From contig JAGLEW010000010.1 in NCBI GenBank assembly GCA_023144875.1, positions 1 to 16,362 of the forward strand: a stretch of 16,362 nucleotides of DNA, written 5' to 3'. A program made the translations under genes and the position numbers. The notes beneath the pieces were generated by a model. It had not been told where the DNA came from. It saw nothing but the letters and a program-made list of their open reading frames with translations, and did not search any database. Shown one piece after another: positions 5,958 to 14,618 of this stretch (positions are counted from its first letter, which is position 1; the number at the start of each line of letters is the position of its first letter). This DNA is from Methylococcales bacterium (GTDB lineage: Bacteria; Pseudomonadota; Gammaproteobacteria; Methylococcales; Methylomonadaceae).

Positions 5958-8900
5958 TTATCGATATTGCATAGTGACCGCTTTAATGGCAGAAAAACGT
6001 TGTAATTTTAAAATTAATTCATCGCTCGCATGGAGGCGCCATTGCTCTCCAAGTTGTAATTTTGTACAGGCATCTTTAGAAAAATAATGAATAACCACAG
6101 GGCAATCTCCACCGATATAATCGGAAAAAATAGCCTTTAAATGTGATATAAACGCTGAAACGTGGTTTATTTTTAAATCATGCCACTCAAAAGTTAAGCG
6201 ACGTGCAAAATGGGTGCGTGCTTGCTCCATTGTGTACATTTTTTCAGCGGTTAAACGTAAGCCGCCACTAAACTCATCCATCATGAGATTGCCTTCAGCG
6301 ATAAGAATGCTATCTTTTATTAAAAATTCACGATATTTTTCATAGGTTTCACTAAAGGCGACCACCTCCAAACGCCCTGTTTGATCATCTACGGTGGCAA
6401 TGCCAATATTTTTACCTTTTTTTGTTTGCCGTACCCTTATTTCTAAGATCAATCCTGCCACTCGCGCACTCATTTTACCTTTAGTGCGTTGCGTATTTGC
6501 GAGCAATGAGGCAATTGTGCCATCGGTAAATTGTTTGATTTCATACTGATACTGACCGATAGGATGGCCTGTTAAATAAAATCCAAGGGTTTGCCTTTCA
6601 TGCTCTAAACGTTCCGCTTCTGTCCACGGATCAATTTGCGTGTTATAACGCTCTTTTTCCTCCGAGGTTTCCGTGTGCATGACCAAACCAAATAAATCAT
6701 TTTGTCCCGTTGCCGCCATTTTTCCATGTTGATCACCTACACGTAATGCATTCGGTAATTCAGCAAAATGTCCCGCACGATTATCATCAAAAACATCAAA
6801 AGTACCTGACCGAATCAAAGCTTCCAAGACTCGGCGATTCACTTTGCGAAGCTTTACTCGTTTGCATAAATCATACAGCCCCGTGTAATCCCCATTTTTC
6901 TGTCGTTCTATAATTAATTCTTCAATGGCGGATTGCCCCACGCCTTTAATCGCCCCAATACCATAGATGATTTTGTGATTTCCAGCGGTAGTAAATTGAT
7001 ATTCAGAAGCATTGACATCAGGAGCGGTCACGGTTAACTTCATCATGTGACACTCTTCAACCAGCATGACTACTTTATCTGTGTTATCCATATCAGCTGA
7101 CAATACCGCAGCCATAAACGCGGCAGGATAATGCGCTTTAAGCCATGCGGTTTGATAGGCAATTAAGGCGTAAGCGGCACTATGAGATTTATTGAAGCCA
7201 TACCCTGCAAACTTTTCCATTAAATCGAACACATAAGTGGCTATGGATTCTTCAATCATATTTTTTATTGAACCTGTGGTAAAAATTTCACGCTGTTTTG
7301 CCATTTCTTCAGGTTTCTTTTTTCCCATAGCACGCCGTAACATATCTGCTCCACCTAGCGTATAGCCTGCCATTTCCCGGGCAATTTGCATCACTTGTTC
7401 TTGATATAAAATAACCCCATTGGTAGATTCTAAAATGGGTTCTAAAATTGGATGGGCATATTCCGCTTTTGCACCGTGTTTCACATTAATATAATCATCC
7501 ACCATGCCTGATTCCAAAGGGCCTGGGCGATATAAGGCGACCAGCGCGATAATATCATCAAAACAATCAGGCTTTAATTTAGCAATTAACTCTTTCATGC
7601 CACGTGATTCCAGTTGAAATACAGCGGTAGTTTGCGCGGTTTGAAAAATTTCTTTATAGGTGGCGGTGTCATCACGCGGTATTTGAGTAATATCAACGAG
7701 GGCTTCGTTTTCCGCCTGTTTTTGTTTATTAATAGTTTGTAAAGCCCAATCAATGATAGTTAGCGTCCTTAGCCCTAAAAAATCAAACTTAACCAATCCC
7801 ACCGCTTCAACATCATCTTTATCAAATTGTGTGACCAGATTATTGCCCTCATCATCACAATAAAGCGGCGTGAAATCCGTTAATTTAGTCGGAGAAATAA
7901 CCACGCCCCCAGCGTGTTTCCCTGCATTACGGGAAATACCCTCTAAAGATTTTGCCATGTCTAATAAGGCTTTTACTTCCTCATCGGTATCGTAAAGGTC
8001 TTTTAATTCAGGAACCGCAAGCAAGGCTTTTTCAAGGGTTATGCCTATTTCAAACGGCACTAGTTTGGAGAGTCGATCGACAAAACCATAAGCATGTCCT
8101 GAAACTCGCCCAACATCTCGAATCACCGCTTTTGCCGCCATCGAACCATAAGTAATAATCTGTGAAACTTTCTCACGTCCGTAATGTTGCGCAACATAAC
8201 CGATCACTTCATCGCGACGTTCCATGCAAAAATCAATATCAAAATCAGGCATAGAAACCCGCTCTGGATTTAAAAACCGTTCAAATAATAAATCAAATTC
8301 AATGGGGTCTAAATCAGTAATTTTTAACGCATAAGCAACCAGTGAACCTGCACCCGATCCTCGACCAGGGCCGACTGGAATTTGTTGGTTTTTTGCCCAT
8401 TGAATAAAATCGGCCACAATCATGAAATAACCAGGAAAACCCATTTGACAGATGACATTAAGTTCCAATTGTAAGCGAGCATCATAGGCTTGACGGTTTT
8501 CTATAAAGGAGCCAGAACCAATGGGTGGATATTCCTGTAAGCGCTGATCAAGCCCTTCTTTCGATGCTTGACGAAACACATCATCTAAGGTCATATTTTT
8601 GGGAACAGGGAAATCAGGTAAGTAATTTTTACCCAAACTAAGCCCTAAATTACAACGTTTAGCAATTTCAACACTATTGGCGAGTGCTTCTGGAATATCA
8701 GAAAATAAATCCAACATTTCTTCAGTACTACGCAGATATTGTTGGTTGGTATAGTTTTTTGGACGCTGTGTATCATCCATAACACGTCCCTGATTAATAC
8801 AGACACGGACTTCATGGGCATCAAAATCCTTTTGATATAAAAAGCGAACATTATTTGTCGCCACCACAGGTAAATCTAACTCAATGGCTAATTCAATCGC

Positions 8901-9449
8901 GGCTTGAATATAATAGGCTTCATTAACTTTGCCAATGCGTTGAAGTTCTAGGTAGAAACAACCCTTAAAAATACTAGCCCATTTCCGAGCGTGTTGTTTT
9001 GCTAAGGTTTTATTATTAGCCACTAAGGCTTGCCCAATATCGCCATCCATTGCCCCTGATAAAGCGATTAAACCCTCGTGATTTTCGATTAACCATTGTT
9101 CTTGTAACAAAGGAACCCCTAAATATTGACCTTGTTGGTAAGCTTTAGAAATAAGTTCCGTTAAGGTAATATAGCCTTGTGCATTGTTAACGAGTATAGT
9201 GAGGTGATAAGGCTGGTTTATATTTTCTAAATTTGTGATATAAACGTCAGTTCCAATAATTGCTTTAATGCCCGCACTGGAAGCCATACGGTAAAATTTA
9301 ACCAATGAAAATAGGTTATTTTGTTCGGTAATAGCGACCGCTGGCATGTTAAGTTCACTAAGCCGTTGAATCAGCGGCTTTATACGAACAATACCATCTA
9401 CAAGGGAAAATTCGGTGTGTAAACGTAGGTGAATAAATTGAGGTTGCAT
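5958..9449 (-). CDS. dnaE: DNA polymerase III alpha subunit
   Basis: Replicative polymerase subunit; at 1163 residues it matches E. coli DnaE (1160). The N-terminal PHP domain begins FIHLRLHTEFSLVDG. The polymerase core shows GPGRGSGAGSLVAYAL (360-375), the catalytic PDFDIDFC (401-408, metal-binding Asp402 and Asp404) and KFDFLGL (554-560, third Asp556). QNDLFG (916-921) is the internal beta-clamp binding motif, and an OB fold follows from about 985. The start agrees with the E. coli N-terminus, yet the upstream sequence is pyrimidine-rich with no Shine-Dalgarno element. In enterobacteria dnaE lies downstream of lpxB and rnhB; here it stands alone, divergent from nagZ. No exonuclease motif beyond the PHP fold is evident, so proofreading would rely on a separate DnaQ. 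Confidence 0.98.
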   Translation of the reverse strand: MQPQFIHLRLHTEFSLVDGIVRIKPLIQRLSELNMPAVAITEQNNLFSLVKFYRMASSAGIKAIIGTDVYITNLENINQPYHLTILVNNAQGYITLTELISKAYQQGQYLGVPLLQEQWLIENHEGLIALSGAMDGDIGQALVANNKTLAKQHARKWASIFKGCFYLELQRIGKVNEAYYIQAAIELAIELDLPVVATNNVRFLYQKDFDAHEVRVCINQGRVMDDTQRPKNYTNQQYLRSTEEMLDLFSDIPEALANSVEIAKRCNLGLSLGKNYLPDFPVPKNMTLDDVFRQASKEGLDQRLQEYPPIGSGSFIENRQAYDARLQLELNVICQMGFPGYFMIVADFIQWAKNQQIPVGPGRGSGAGSLVAYALKITDLDPIEFDLLFERFLNPERVSMPDFDIDFCMERRDEVIGYVAQHYGREKVSQIITYGSMAAKAVIRDVGRVSGHAYGFVDRLSKLVPFEIGITLEKALLAVPELKDLYDTDEEVKALLDMAKSLEGISRNAGKHAGGVVISPTKLTDFTPLYCDDEGNNLVTQFDKDDVEAVGLVKFDFLGLRTLTIIDWALQTINKQKQAENEALVDITQIPRDDTATYKEIFQTAQTTAVFQLESRGMKELIAKLKPDCFDDIIALVALYRPGPLESGMVDDYINVKHGAKAEYAHPILEPILESTNGVILYQEQVMQIAREMAGYTLGGADMLRRAMGKKKPEEMAKQREIFTTGSIKNMIEESIATYVFDLMEKFAGYGFNKSHSAAYALIAYQTAWLKAHYPAAFMAAVLSADMDNTDKVVMLVEECHMMKLTVTAPDVNASEYQFTTAGNHKIIYGIGAIKGVGQSAIEELIIERQKNGDYTGLYDLCKRVKLRKVNRRVLEALIRSGTFDVFDDNRAGHFAELPNALRVGDQHGKMAATGQNDLFGLVMHTETSEEKERYNTQIDPWTEAERLEHERQTLGFYLTGHPIGQYQYEIKQFTDGTIASLLANTQRTKGKMSARVAGLILEIRVRQTKKGKNIGIATVDDQTGRLEVVAFSETYEKYREFLIKDSILIAEGNLMMDEFSGGLRLTAEKMYTMEQARTHFARRLTFEWHDLKINHVSAFISHLKAIFSDYIGGDCPVVIHYFSKDACTKLQLGEQWRLHASDELILKLQRFSAIKAVTMQYR

Positions 9450-9518
9450 GTAAAAAATAAGAAAAATTAGAAAGAAAGCATATTTGAGTTAGTTTATCAA
9501 ACTTTAAAAAAGTAGTAC

Positions 9519-9547
9519 TTTCAATTTTTAAATTGGGTCTGTATTAT
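9519..9547 (+). promoter_or_regulatory. Candidate promoter for nagZ-hpt-mtnP
   Basis: TATTAT (9542-9547, 5 of 6) is placed 17 bases after a weak TTTCAA (9519-9524) in the AT-rich gap between divergent dnaE and nagZ. A start near 9553 would leave a leader of about 30 bases. The -10 also lies inside an imperfect inverted repeat (GTATT...AATAC, 9541-9556) that might be an operator, but such AT-rich repeats arise easily by chance. Confidence 0.35.
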
Positions 9548-9582
9548 TAACAATACATCTTTGGAAGAATATTTAGGAACTT

Positions 9583-10602
9583 ATGTCACAAAGTATGCCG
9601 ATTGGCACGGTTATGATTGATGTCGAAAGTTTAACATTAACCTCTCTTGAAAAAGAAAAAATTCAACACCCGAATACAGGTGCTGTCATTTTATTCGCTC
9701 GGAACTATCAAGACCCAAAACAGGTCATAGAGCTTATTAATGACATTCGTACGGCTCGTAATGGCACAATTTTAATTGCAGTTGATCAAGAAGGCGGACG
9801 CGTCCAACGATTTAAAACGGGGTTTACACGATTACCTGCGGTCGCAAAATTTAGGGATAAGCTCGATTTAGCTAAAAAAGCAGGCGAATTAATGGCAACC
9901 GAATTATTAAGTGTTGGTATTGATTTTAGTTTTGCACCTGTTTTGGATGTTGATTGTGGTATTAGCACTATTATTGGTGATCGTTCTTTTTCTTCAGACG
10001 CGCATAAAGCGGCTAACTTAGCAGCAATTTTTAGCCAAGGTATGAGAAACGCAGGAATGGCATCAACAGGAAAACATTTCCCTGGACACGGTGCGGTACG
10101 TGCAGATTCACATTTAGCGTTACCGATTGATGAGCGTGATTTTAAGACGATTGAACAACAAGATTTGATTCCGTTTAAGCAACTCATTAGCGAAGGTTTG
10201 GAGGCGATTATGCCTGCACATATTGTTTATTCAGCAGTCGATAAAAATGCGGCAGGTTTTTCACCGTTTTGGTTGCAAACGGTTTTACGCCAGCAATTAA
10301 GTTTTGATGGGGTTATTTTTAGTGATGACCTGAGCATGAAAGGCGCGGCAAGTGTGGGTGGTTTTGCAGAAAGAGCGCGCCAAGCTTTGAACGCAGGCTG
10401 TGACATGGTCTTGGTCTGCAATGACTCTGATGCGGCAATTGAAGTATTGGATACGTTACCGATCCAACGAATTAATGAAAAAAGTGAACGACGCTTGTTA
10501 GCGATGCAAGGACAGAGCAAAATAACACGTCAGGCGTTATTGGACTCCAATAATTGGCAACAAATTTCCTCTGAAATTGAGCAATTATGTCATGTTGGAT
10601 GA
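9583..10602 (+). CDS. nagZ: Beta-N-acetylhexosaminidase, peptidoglycan recycling
   Basis: Cytoplasmic glycoside hydrolase family 3 enzyme that removes N-acetylglucosamine from anhydro-muropeptides during wall recycling; in many gammaproteobacteria its products influence AmpC induction. The family motifs are clear: ILFARNY (36-42), VDQEGGRVQRF (67-77), GKHFPGHG (163-170), the ADSHLALP loop with the catalytic-loop histidine His177, and FSDDLSMKGA (246-255), where Asp248 is the expected nucleophile. It has 339 residues against 341 in E. coli. AGGA lies just upstream of the chosen ATG; a second in-frame ATG four codons later is also possible. There is no signal peptide, as expected. Its last 11 bases overlap the next gene. 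Confidence 0.95.
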   Translation: MSQSMPIGTVMIDVESLTLTSLEKEKIQHPNTGAVILFARNYQDPKQVIELINDIRTARNGTILIAVDQEGGRVQRFKTGFTRLPAVAKFRDKLDLAKKAGELMATELLSVGIDFSFAPVLDVDCGISTIIGDRSFSSDAHKAANLAAIFSQGMRNAGMASTGKHFPGHGAVRADSHLALPIDERDFKTIEQQDLIPFKQLISEGLEAIMPAHIVYSAVDKNAAGFSPFWLQTVLRQQLSFDGVIFSDDLSMKGAASVGGFAERARQALNAGCDMVLVCNDSDAAIEVLDTLPIQRINEKSERRLLAMQGQSKITRQALLDSNNWQQISSEIEQLCHVG

Positions 10603-11128
10603 AATTAAAAAAATAGAAGATTCTGCACGATTACTTTACAGCGAAAAGGAGGTTGAAACGGCAATAAAACACATGGCTGATAAAATTAGCCTTTTACTCG
10701 CAGACCGTGATCCTTTGGTGCTGTGTGTAATGAATGGAGGATTAATTACAACAGGTCGATTAATGACCTATTTGAAATTCCACCTCACTTTGGATGCTAT
10801 TAATGCCAGTCGTTATCGCAACCAAACCGTAGGCAGTGACATAAAATGGCTGTCAAAACCGACCAGCGCCTTGAAAGGACGAACTATATTACTTGTGGAT
10901 GACATATTAGATGAAGGCTTTACCTTAGAAGCGCTTTATAATTATTGTCAAAAACAAGGAGCAAGTTCTATTTACAGCGCGGTTTTAATTAATAAAAAAC
11001 TGAAAAAAAAGAAACCTATTATGGCCGATTTTATAGCCCTTGAAACTGAGGACTATTATTTGTTTGGCTATGGGATGGATTATAAAGGTTATTTACGCAA
11101 TGCCGCGGGCATTTACGCGTGTCAATAG
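10592..11128 (+). CDS. hpt: Hypoxanthine(-guanine) phosphoribosyltransferase
   Basis: Converts hypoxanthine or guanine plus PRPP to IMP or GMP. The phosphoribosyltransferase signature ILLVDDILDEGFTL (99-112 of this form) is intact, preceded by the VMNGG loop (46-50) and followed by YLFGYGMDYKGYLRN (156-170), typical of HPRT. I chose the ATG at 10592, giving 178 residues and an 11-base overlap with nagZ. An in-frame TTG at 10577 would add five residues (MSNYV) and has no ribosome binding site. The next gene encodes a methylthioinosine/methylthioadenosine phosphorylase, nine bases downstream. Hypoxanthine released by a methylthioinosine phosphorylase would be the substrate of this enzyme, so the pair makes sense as a salvage route. 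Base preference cannot be read from the sequence. Confidence 0.9.
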   Translation: MLDEIKKIEDSARLLYSEKEVETAIKHMADKISLLLADRDPLVLCVMNGGLITTGRLMTYLKFHLTLDAINASRYRNQTVGSDIKWLSKPTSALKGRTILLVDDILDEGFTLEALYNYCQKQGASSIYSAVLINKKLKKKKPIMADFIALETEDYYLFGYGMDYKGYLRNAAGIYACQ

Positions 11129-11137
11129 GAAAAAAGA

Positions 11138-11875
11138 ATGAGTTTAGGTATTATTGGTGGAACAGGCTTAACTGAATTAAATGGATTAGCCGTAGAAAAG
11201 GAAAAAACCCTAAAAACCCCTTTTGGTGCGCCATCAGCACCTTTTGTGATCGGAAAGTTTAGAGGTGAAAAAGTTATTTTTTTAGCGCGCCACGGAAGAC
11301 CTCATAAAATTCCACCGCATATGATCAATTATCGTGCCAATATGTGGGGAATGAAAAAACTAGGGGCTACTCGGATTCTTTCGGTCATGGCCGTCGGTGG
11401 TATTACTAAAAAAATGAAACCGATGCGCATTGTCATTCCCGATCAAATTATTGATTACACTTACGCTCGAAAACATACGTTTTTTGCAAAAAATTTAAAA
11501 GAAGTCACTCATATTGATTTTAGTCACCCTTATACGCCTGCACTTCGAAATGATTTAATTAGAGAAGCTAAGAAAAAAAAGATAAAAGTAGTAAAAACAG
11601 GTACATATGGTTGTACGCAAGGGCCGCGATTAGAGTCAGGTGCTGAAATTTTAAGAATGCAAAGTGACGGCTGTGATGTCGTTGGTATGACGGGTATGCC
11701 AGAGGCAGCCTTAGCGCATGAATTAAATTTAGACTACGCAGGTATGGCAATTGTTGCAAACTGGGCGGCAGGAAAAACAGACTCCGAAATTACAATGGAA
11801 GATATTCATTATTATCTTGCTGAAGGCATGAAATCAGCAATGCTTATCTTATCTGGATTTATTCGTTCGGAGTAA
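11138..11875 (+). CDS. mtnP: Probable S-methyl-5'-thioinosine phosphorylase (MTAP/PNP family)
   Basis: Trimeric-type nucleoside phosphorylase of 245 residues. The family motifs are GIIGGTGL (4-11), ARHGRPHKIPPHMINYRANM (50-69, phosphate and ribose contacts), YGCTQGPRLES (157-167) and GMTGMPEAALAHE (183-195). In human MTAP two aspartates near residue 220 hold the 6-amino group of adenine. The matching segment here is VANWAAG (206-212), with Asn208 in that place, as in 6-oxopurine phosphorylases. That and the GMTGMPEAALA stretch point to methylthioinosine, as in the Pseudomonas aeruginosa enzyme, rather than methylthioadenosine. This is an inference from motif comparison. AGGA precedes the ATG by seven bases. 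It lies nine bases after hpt, which would use the hypoxanthine released. The deaminase needed to make methylthioinosine is not in the window. Confidence 0.82.
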   Translation: MSLGIIGGTGLTELNGLAVEKEKTLKTPFGAPSAPFVIGKFRGEKVIFLARHGRPHKIPPHMINYRANMWGMKKLGATRILSVMAVGGITKKMKPMRIVIPDQIIDYTYARKHTFFAKNLKEVTHIDFSHPYTPALRNDLIREAKKKKIKVVKTGTYGCTQGPRLESGAEILRMQSDGCDVVGMTGMPEAALAHELNLDYAGMAIVANWAAGKTDSEITMEDIHYYLAEGMKSAMLILSGFIRSE

Positions 11876-11886
11876 GATTAGGCCTT

Positions 11887-12615
11887 CTAAAGCTCAATTG
11901 TTTTATTTTTATTAAATTTTTTAACTTCTCTTCGACCTTTATACCCTCGCGTATTACTTAAAATACGCGTGCCTGAAACCGTATAATCGTTAGAGTTATG
12001 GATGTGACCATGAAACCAAACATCAATGTTATACTTTTCAATTAACGTTTCTAAATTATTGCAATAAGCGAGTCTTTTTAGTGGATTATCAGGCTCATTC
12101 CAGCTTTTCCATAAAGGAGCATGATGGGTTACAACCACTGTTTTTCCCTCAAAAGGCTCGTTCAATTTCTTTTCTAGCCATAAAACAGAAGATTTATGCA
12201 GCAGCGTAAAATTTTTTTTGTTAAAAGGCTTTTCTTGATAATTGATGTATTTAAAGTCATTCAATCGCGCACTGATTTCCTTTGCCTTTTCCTGCCCTTC
12301 TTGAAATAAATTTGTCCATAAAGTACACCCTAAAAAACGGACATTACCAATCACAATCGCGTCTCTTTCTAAAAAATAGATATTGCTATTTGCACAGTGA
12401 TTTCGAAACATCTGTAAGGTTTGATTATATTCATGGGTGTAAAACTCGTGATTTCCTGCAACATAAATAACCGGTTTATCCAGTGCTTTTAGCCAATGTA
12501 TACCTTGACTTTTAATCCCAATATCGCCTGCGGCAATTACAAGGTCGGCATCTGTGTTTGGGCGTTTTAACGTACCAAATTCTATGTGAATATCGGAAAA
12601 ATAATTTATTTTCAC
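11887..12615 (-). CDS. Calcineurin-like metallophosphoesterase
   Basis: Soluble phosphoesterase of 242 residues with a complete set of metal-binding motifs: SDIH (7-10), AGDIG (29-33), GNHEFY (54-59), VTHHAPLW (162-169) and FHGHIHNS (201-208). This is the dinuclear metal centre of the calcineurin-like superfamily. Substrate cannot be predicted; relatives act on nucleotides, cyclic nucleotides, phosphoproteins or phosphodiesters. The start is GTG (MKINYFSDIH), consistent with the motif lying at the extreme N-terminus, with a weak GAG upstream. There is no signal peptide. It stands alone between convergent mtnP (11 bases between stops) and divergent ispG, so context gives no clue to its role. 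Confidence 0.9.
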   Translation of the reverse strand: MKINYFSDIHIEFGTLKRPNTDADLVIAAGDIGIKSQGIHWLKALDKPVIYVAGNHEFYTHEYNQTLQMFRNHCANSNIYFLERDAIVIGNVRFLGCTLWTNLFQEGQEKAKEISARLNDFKYINYQEKPFNKKNFTLLHKSSVLWLEKKLNEPFEGKTVVVTHHAPLWKSWNEPDNPLKRLAYCNNLETLIEKYNIDVWFHGHIHNSNDYTVSGTRILSNTRGYKGRREVKKFNKNKTIEL

Positions 12616-12648
12616 AATTAATAACTCTATTGCCTATCTTGTATGCAG

Positions 12649-12654
12649 TATAAT
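12649..12654 (+). promoter_or_regulatory. Candidate -10 element for ispG
   Basis: A perfect TATAAT lies in the 95-base gap between the divergent phosphoesterase gene and ispG, leaving a leader of about 50 bases. No good -35 is found at 16-18 bases (TTGCCT lies only 13 bases upstream), so the promoter may be weak or activator-dependent. Confidence 0.35.
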
Positions 12655-12710
12655 TTCGACGCGTTAGTATTCTTTCAGTTATTTCAAATTTTCCAACAAA
12701 ATTTTTTATT

Positions 12711-13943
12711 ATGTCCTTAAGTACAAGAAAAAAAACTCAACAGGTTTTAATTGGCAATGTTGCCGTCGGTGGTGATGCGCCTATTGTTATCCAATCTATG
12801 ACCAACACGGATACGGTTAATGTAAAAGCCACCGTGCAACAAATTCTTGAATTAGCCGCCACAGGTTCTGAGTTAGTTCGAATTACGGTTAATTCTGAAA
12901 CAGCGGCTAAAGCCGTAGTTGAGATTAAGAATCGTTTAGATCAACAAAATTGTTTTGTACCGATTATAGGGGATTTTCATTTTAATGGACATAAATTATT
13001 AGATAAATACCCTGATTGTGCGATGGCGTTAGCTAAATATCGAATTAACCCTGGAAACGTCGGGCGTGGAAAAAATCGTGATCCTCAATTTCAACAAATG
13101 ATTGAGTTTGCCTGTCGGTACAATAAACCTGTGCGTATTGGTGTCAACGGAGGCAGTTTAGATCAGATGGTTTTAATGCGATTATTGGATGAAAATAGAG
13201 CAAAAACCAAGCCTGAATCCTTGTCAGCAGTCACACGTCAAGCTATTGTGTTATCAGCACTTGAAAGTGCCGCAAGCGCAGAAGCAATAGGCTTGGGAAA
13301 AGATAAAATAATTTTGTCATGTAAAATTAGTAATGTACAGGAACTGATTCAGATTTATCAAGATTTATCGGCTCAGTGTGATTATGCCTTACATCTCGGA
13401 TTAACTGAAGCGGGCATGGGATCAAAAGGGATTGTAGCCTCTACCGCCGCCTTATCGGTATTAATGCAACAAGGGATTGGCGATACTATCCGAATTTCAC
13501 TGACCCCAGAACCTGGTGGCACACGCGTTAAAGAAGTCGTCGTGGCTCAAGAAATTTTACAAACAATGGGATTTCGCGCCTTTACACCTATGGTAATTGC
13601 TTGCCCTGGTTGCGGACGAACCACCAGTGATTATTTTCAAAAACTAGCAAAGGAGATTCAAACATTTCTACGAGAAAATATGCCTGAATGGAAGCACAAA
13701 TATAAAGGGGTTGAAGCAATGGAAGTTGCCGTGATGGGCTGTGTGGTTAATGGCCCTGGTGAAAGTAAAAATGCGAATATTGGTATTAGTTTACCTGGAA
13801 CAGGTGAGTCACCTGTGGCGCCTGTGTATGAAGATGGACTTAAAACAGTTACGTTAAAAGGCGACAACATTGCCGAAGAGTTTCATGCATTGGTCGAGGC
13901 TTACATTGAAAGTCACTATGGCATGTATACTGCTTCGGATTAA
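12711..13943 (+). CDS. ispG: 4-hydroxy-3-methylbut-2-enyl diphosphate synthase (long form)
   Basis: Iron-sulfur enzyme of the MEP isoprenoid pathway that reductively opens methylerythritol cyclodiphosphate to HMBPP. The N-terminal barrel shows GGDAPIVIQSMTNTDT (20-35) and YRINPGNVG (110-118). The 4Fe-4S ligands are Cys298 and Cys301 in ACPGCGRT, Cys344 in GCVVNGPGE, and Glu351. At 410 residues it is about 40 longer than E. coli IspG (372). LTPEPGGTRVKEVVVAQEIL (264-283) and the CPGCGRTTSDYFQ wording resemble the forms I recall from alpha- and betaproteobacteria rather than enterobacteria. The start fits the family N-terminus but has no Shine-Dalgarno sequence. The usual gammaproteobacterial neighbours (rodZ, hisS) are absent. 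can follows 24 bases later. Confidence 0.96.
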   Translation: MSLSTRKKTQQVLIGNVAVGGDAPIVIQSMTNTDTVNVKATVQQILELAATGSELVRITVNSETAAKAVVEIKNRLDQQNCFVPIIGDFHFNGHKLLDKYPDCAMALAKYRINPGNVGRGKNRDPQFQQMIEFACRYNKPVRIGVNGGSLDQMVLMRLLDENRAKTKPESLSAVTRQAIVLSALESAASAEAIGLGKDKIILSCKISNVQELIQIYQDLSAQCDYALHLGLTEAGMGSKGIVASTAALSVLMQQGIGDTIRISLTPEPGGTRVKEVVVAQEILQTMGFRAFTPMVIACPGCGRTTSDYFQKLAKEIQTFLRENMPEWKHKYKGVEAMEVAVMGCVVNGPGESKNANIGISLPGTGESPVAPVYEDGLKTVTLKGDNIAEEFHALVEAYIESHYGMYTASD

Positions 13944-13967
13944 TCATTTATAGAAAGGCTTTACTCA

Positions 13968-14615
13968 ATGGAAGATATAAAAACACGATTTTTTCGAAAG
14001 AACCGAGCATGGGCGGATGAAATGCGCGCCATAGACCCTGAATTTTTTATTCGATTGCATAAACAACAATCCCCTAAATACCTATGGATTGGCTGTTCGG
14101 ACAGCCGAGTATCAGCAAATCAAGTAGTGGGGCTTGATCCTGGAGAAATTTTCGTCCATCGAAATATTGCCAATGTAGTGGTACATACCGATTTAAACTG
14201 CCTCTCGGTGATCCAATTTGCGGTTGAAGTTTTAAAAGTTGAGCATATTATTGTCTGTGGACATTATGGCTGTGGGGGTGTGAAAGCGGCGATGGAAAAT
14301 CAAGAACATGGCCTAATTGATAACTGGTTACGACATATCCAAGATGTTTATCGAACCCATCGAGCCGAAATTAATGCACTCGACGATTACAATGCCCGTT
14401 ATCGTTTATTATGCGAAAAAAATGTGATTGAACAAGTAGTCAACGTTTGCCACACCACTATTATTCAAAAAGCATGGCGAAAAAACATTGATGTTTCAGT
14501 CCATGGGTGGATTTACAGTGTTAAAAATGGCATGTTAAATGATTTAGGAGTTTGTATTTCACACCCAGACCAATTAGGGGCAATCTATAGTGATCATGGC
14601 TTAAGTCACTCGTAA
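13968..14615 (+). CDS. can: Beta-class carbonic anhydrase (E. coli Can type)
   Basis: Interconverts carbon dioxide and bicarbonate in the cytoplasm. It has 215 residues and closely resembles E. coli Can (220). Zinc ligands are Cys43 and Asp45 (GCSDSR, 42-47), His99 and Cys102 (GHYGCGG, 98-104), with Arg47 forming the usual dyad with Asp45. Trp40, Arg65 and Tyr182 match the trio that forms the non-catalytic bicarbonate site in type II beta enzymes, so allosteric bicarbonate control is likely. AAAGG precedes the ATG at workable spacing. The gene follows ispG by 24 bases and precedes apbE by only 3 bases, so it is probably cotranscribed with apbE-nqrM. That pairing with NQR maturation genes is unusual and has no obvious biochemical reason. 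Confidence 0.96.
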   Translation: MEDIKTRFFRKNRAWADEMRAIDPEFFIRLHKQQSPKYLWIGCSDSRVSANQVVGLDPGEIFVHRNIANVVVHTDLNCLSVIQFAVEVLKVEHIIVCGHYGCGGVKAAMENQEHGLIDNWLRHIQDVYRTHRAEINALDDYNARYRLLCEKNVIEQVVNVCHTTIIQKAWRKNIDVSVHGWIYSVKNGMLNDLGVCISHPDQLGAIYSDHGLSHS

Positions 14616-14618
14616 GCA

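Noticed and set aside
9541..9556. Imperfect palindrome GTATTATTAACAATAC upstream of nagZ as a regulator site.
   Set aside because: The arms are only five bases in a very AT-rich gap; this is easily expected by chance and no second copy was noticed. It is mentioned only with the promoter.
9786..10187. A 133-codon minus-strand reading frame opposite nagZ.
   Set aside because: It is an antisense shadow of strongly conserved NagZ coding sequence, with unusual composition and no supporting start site.
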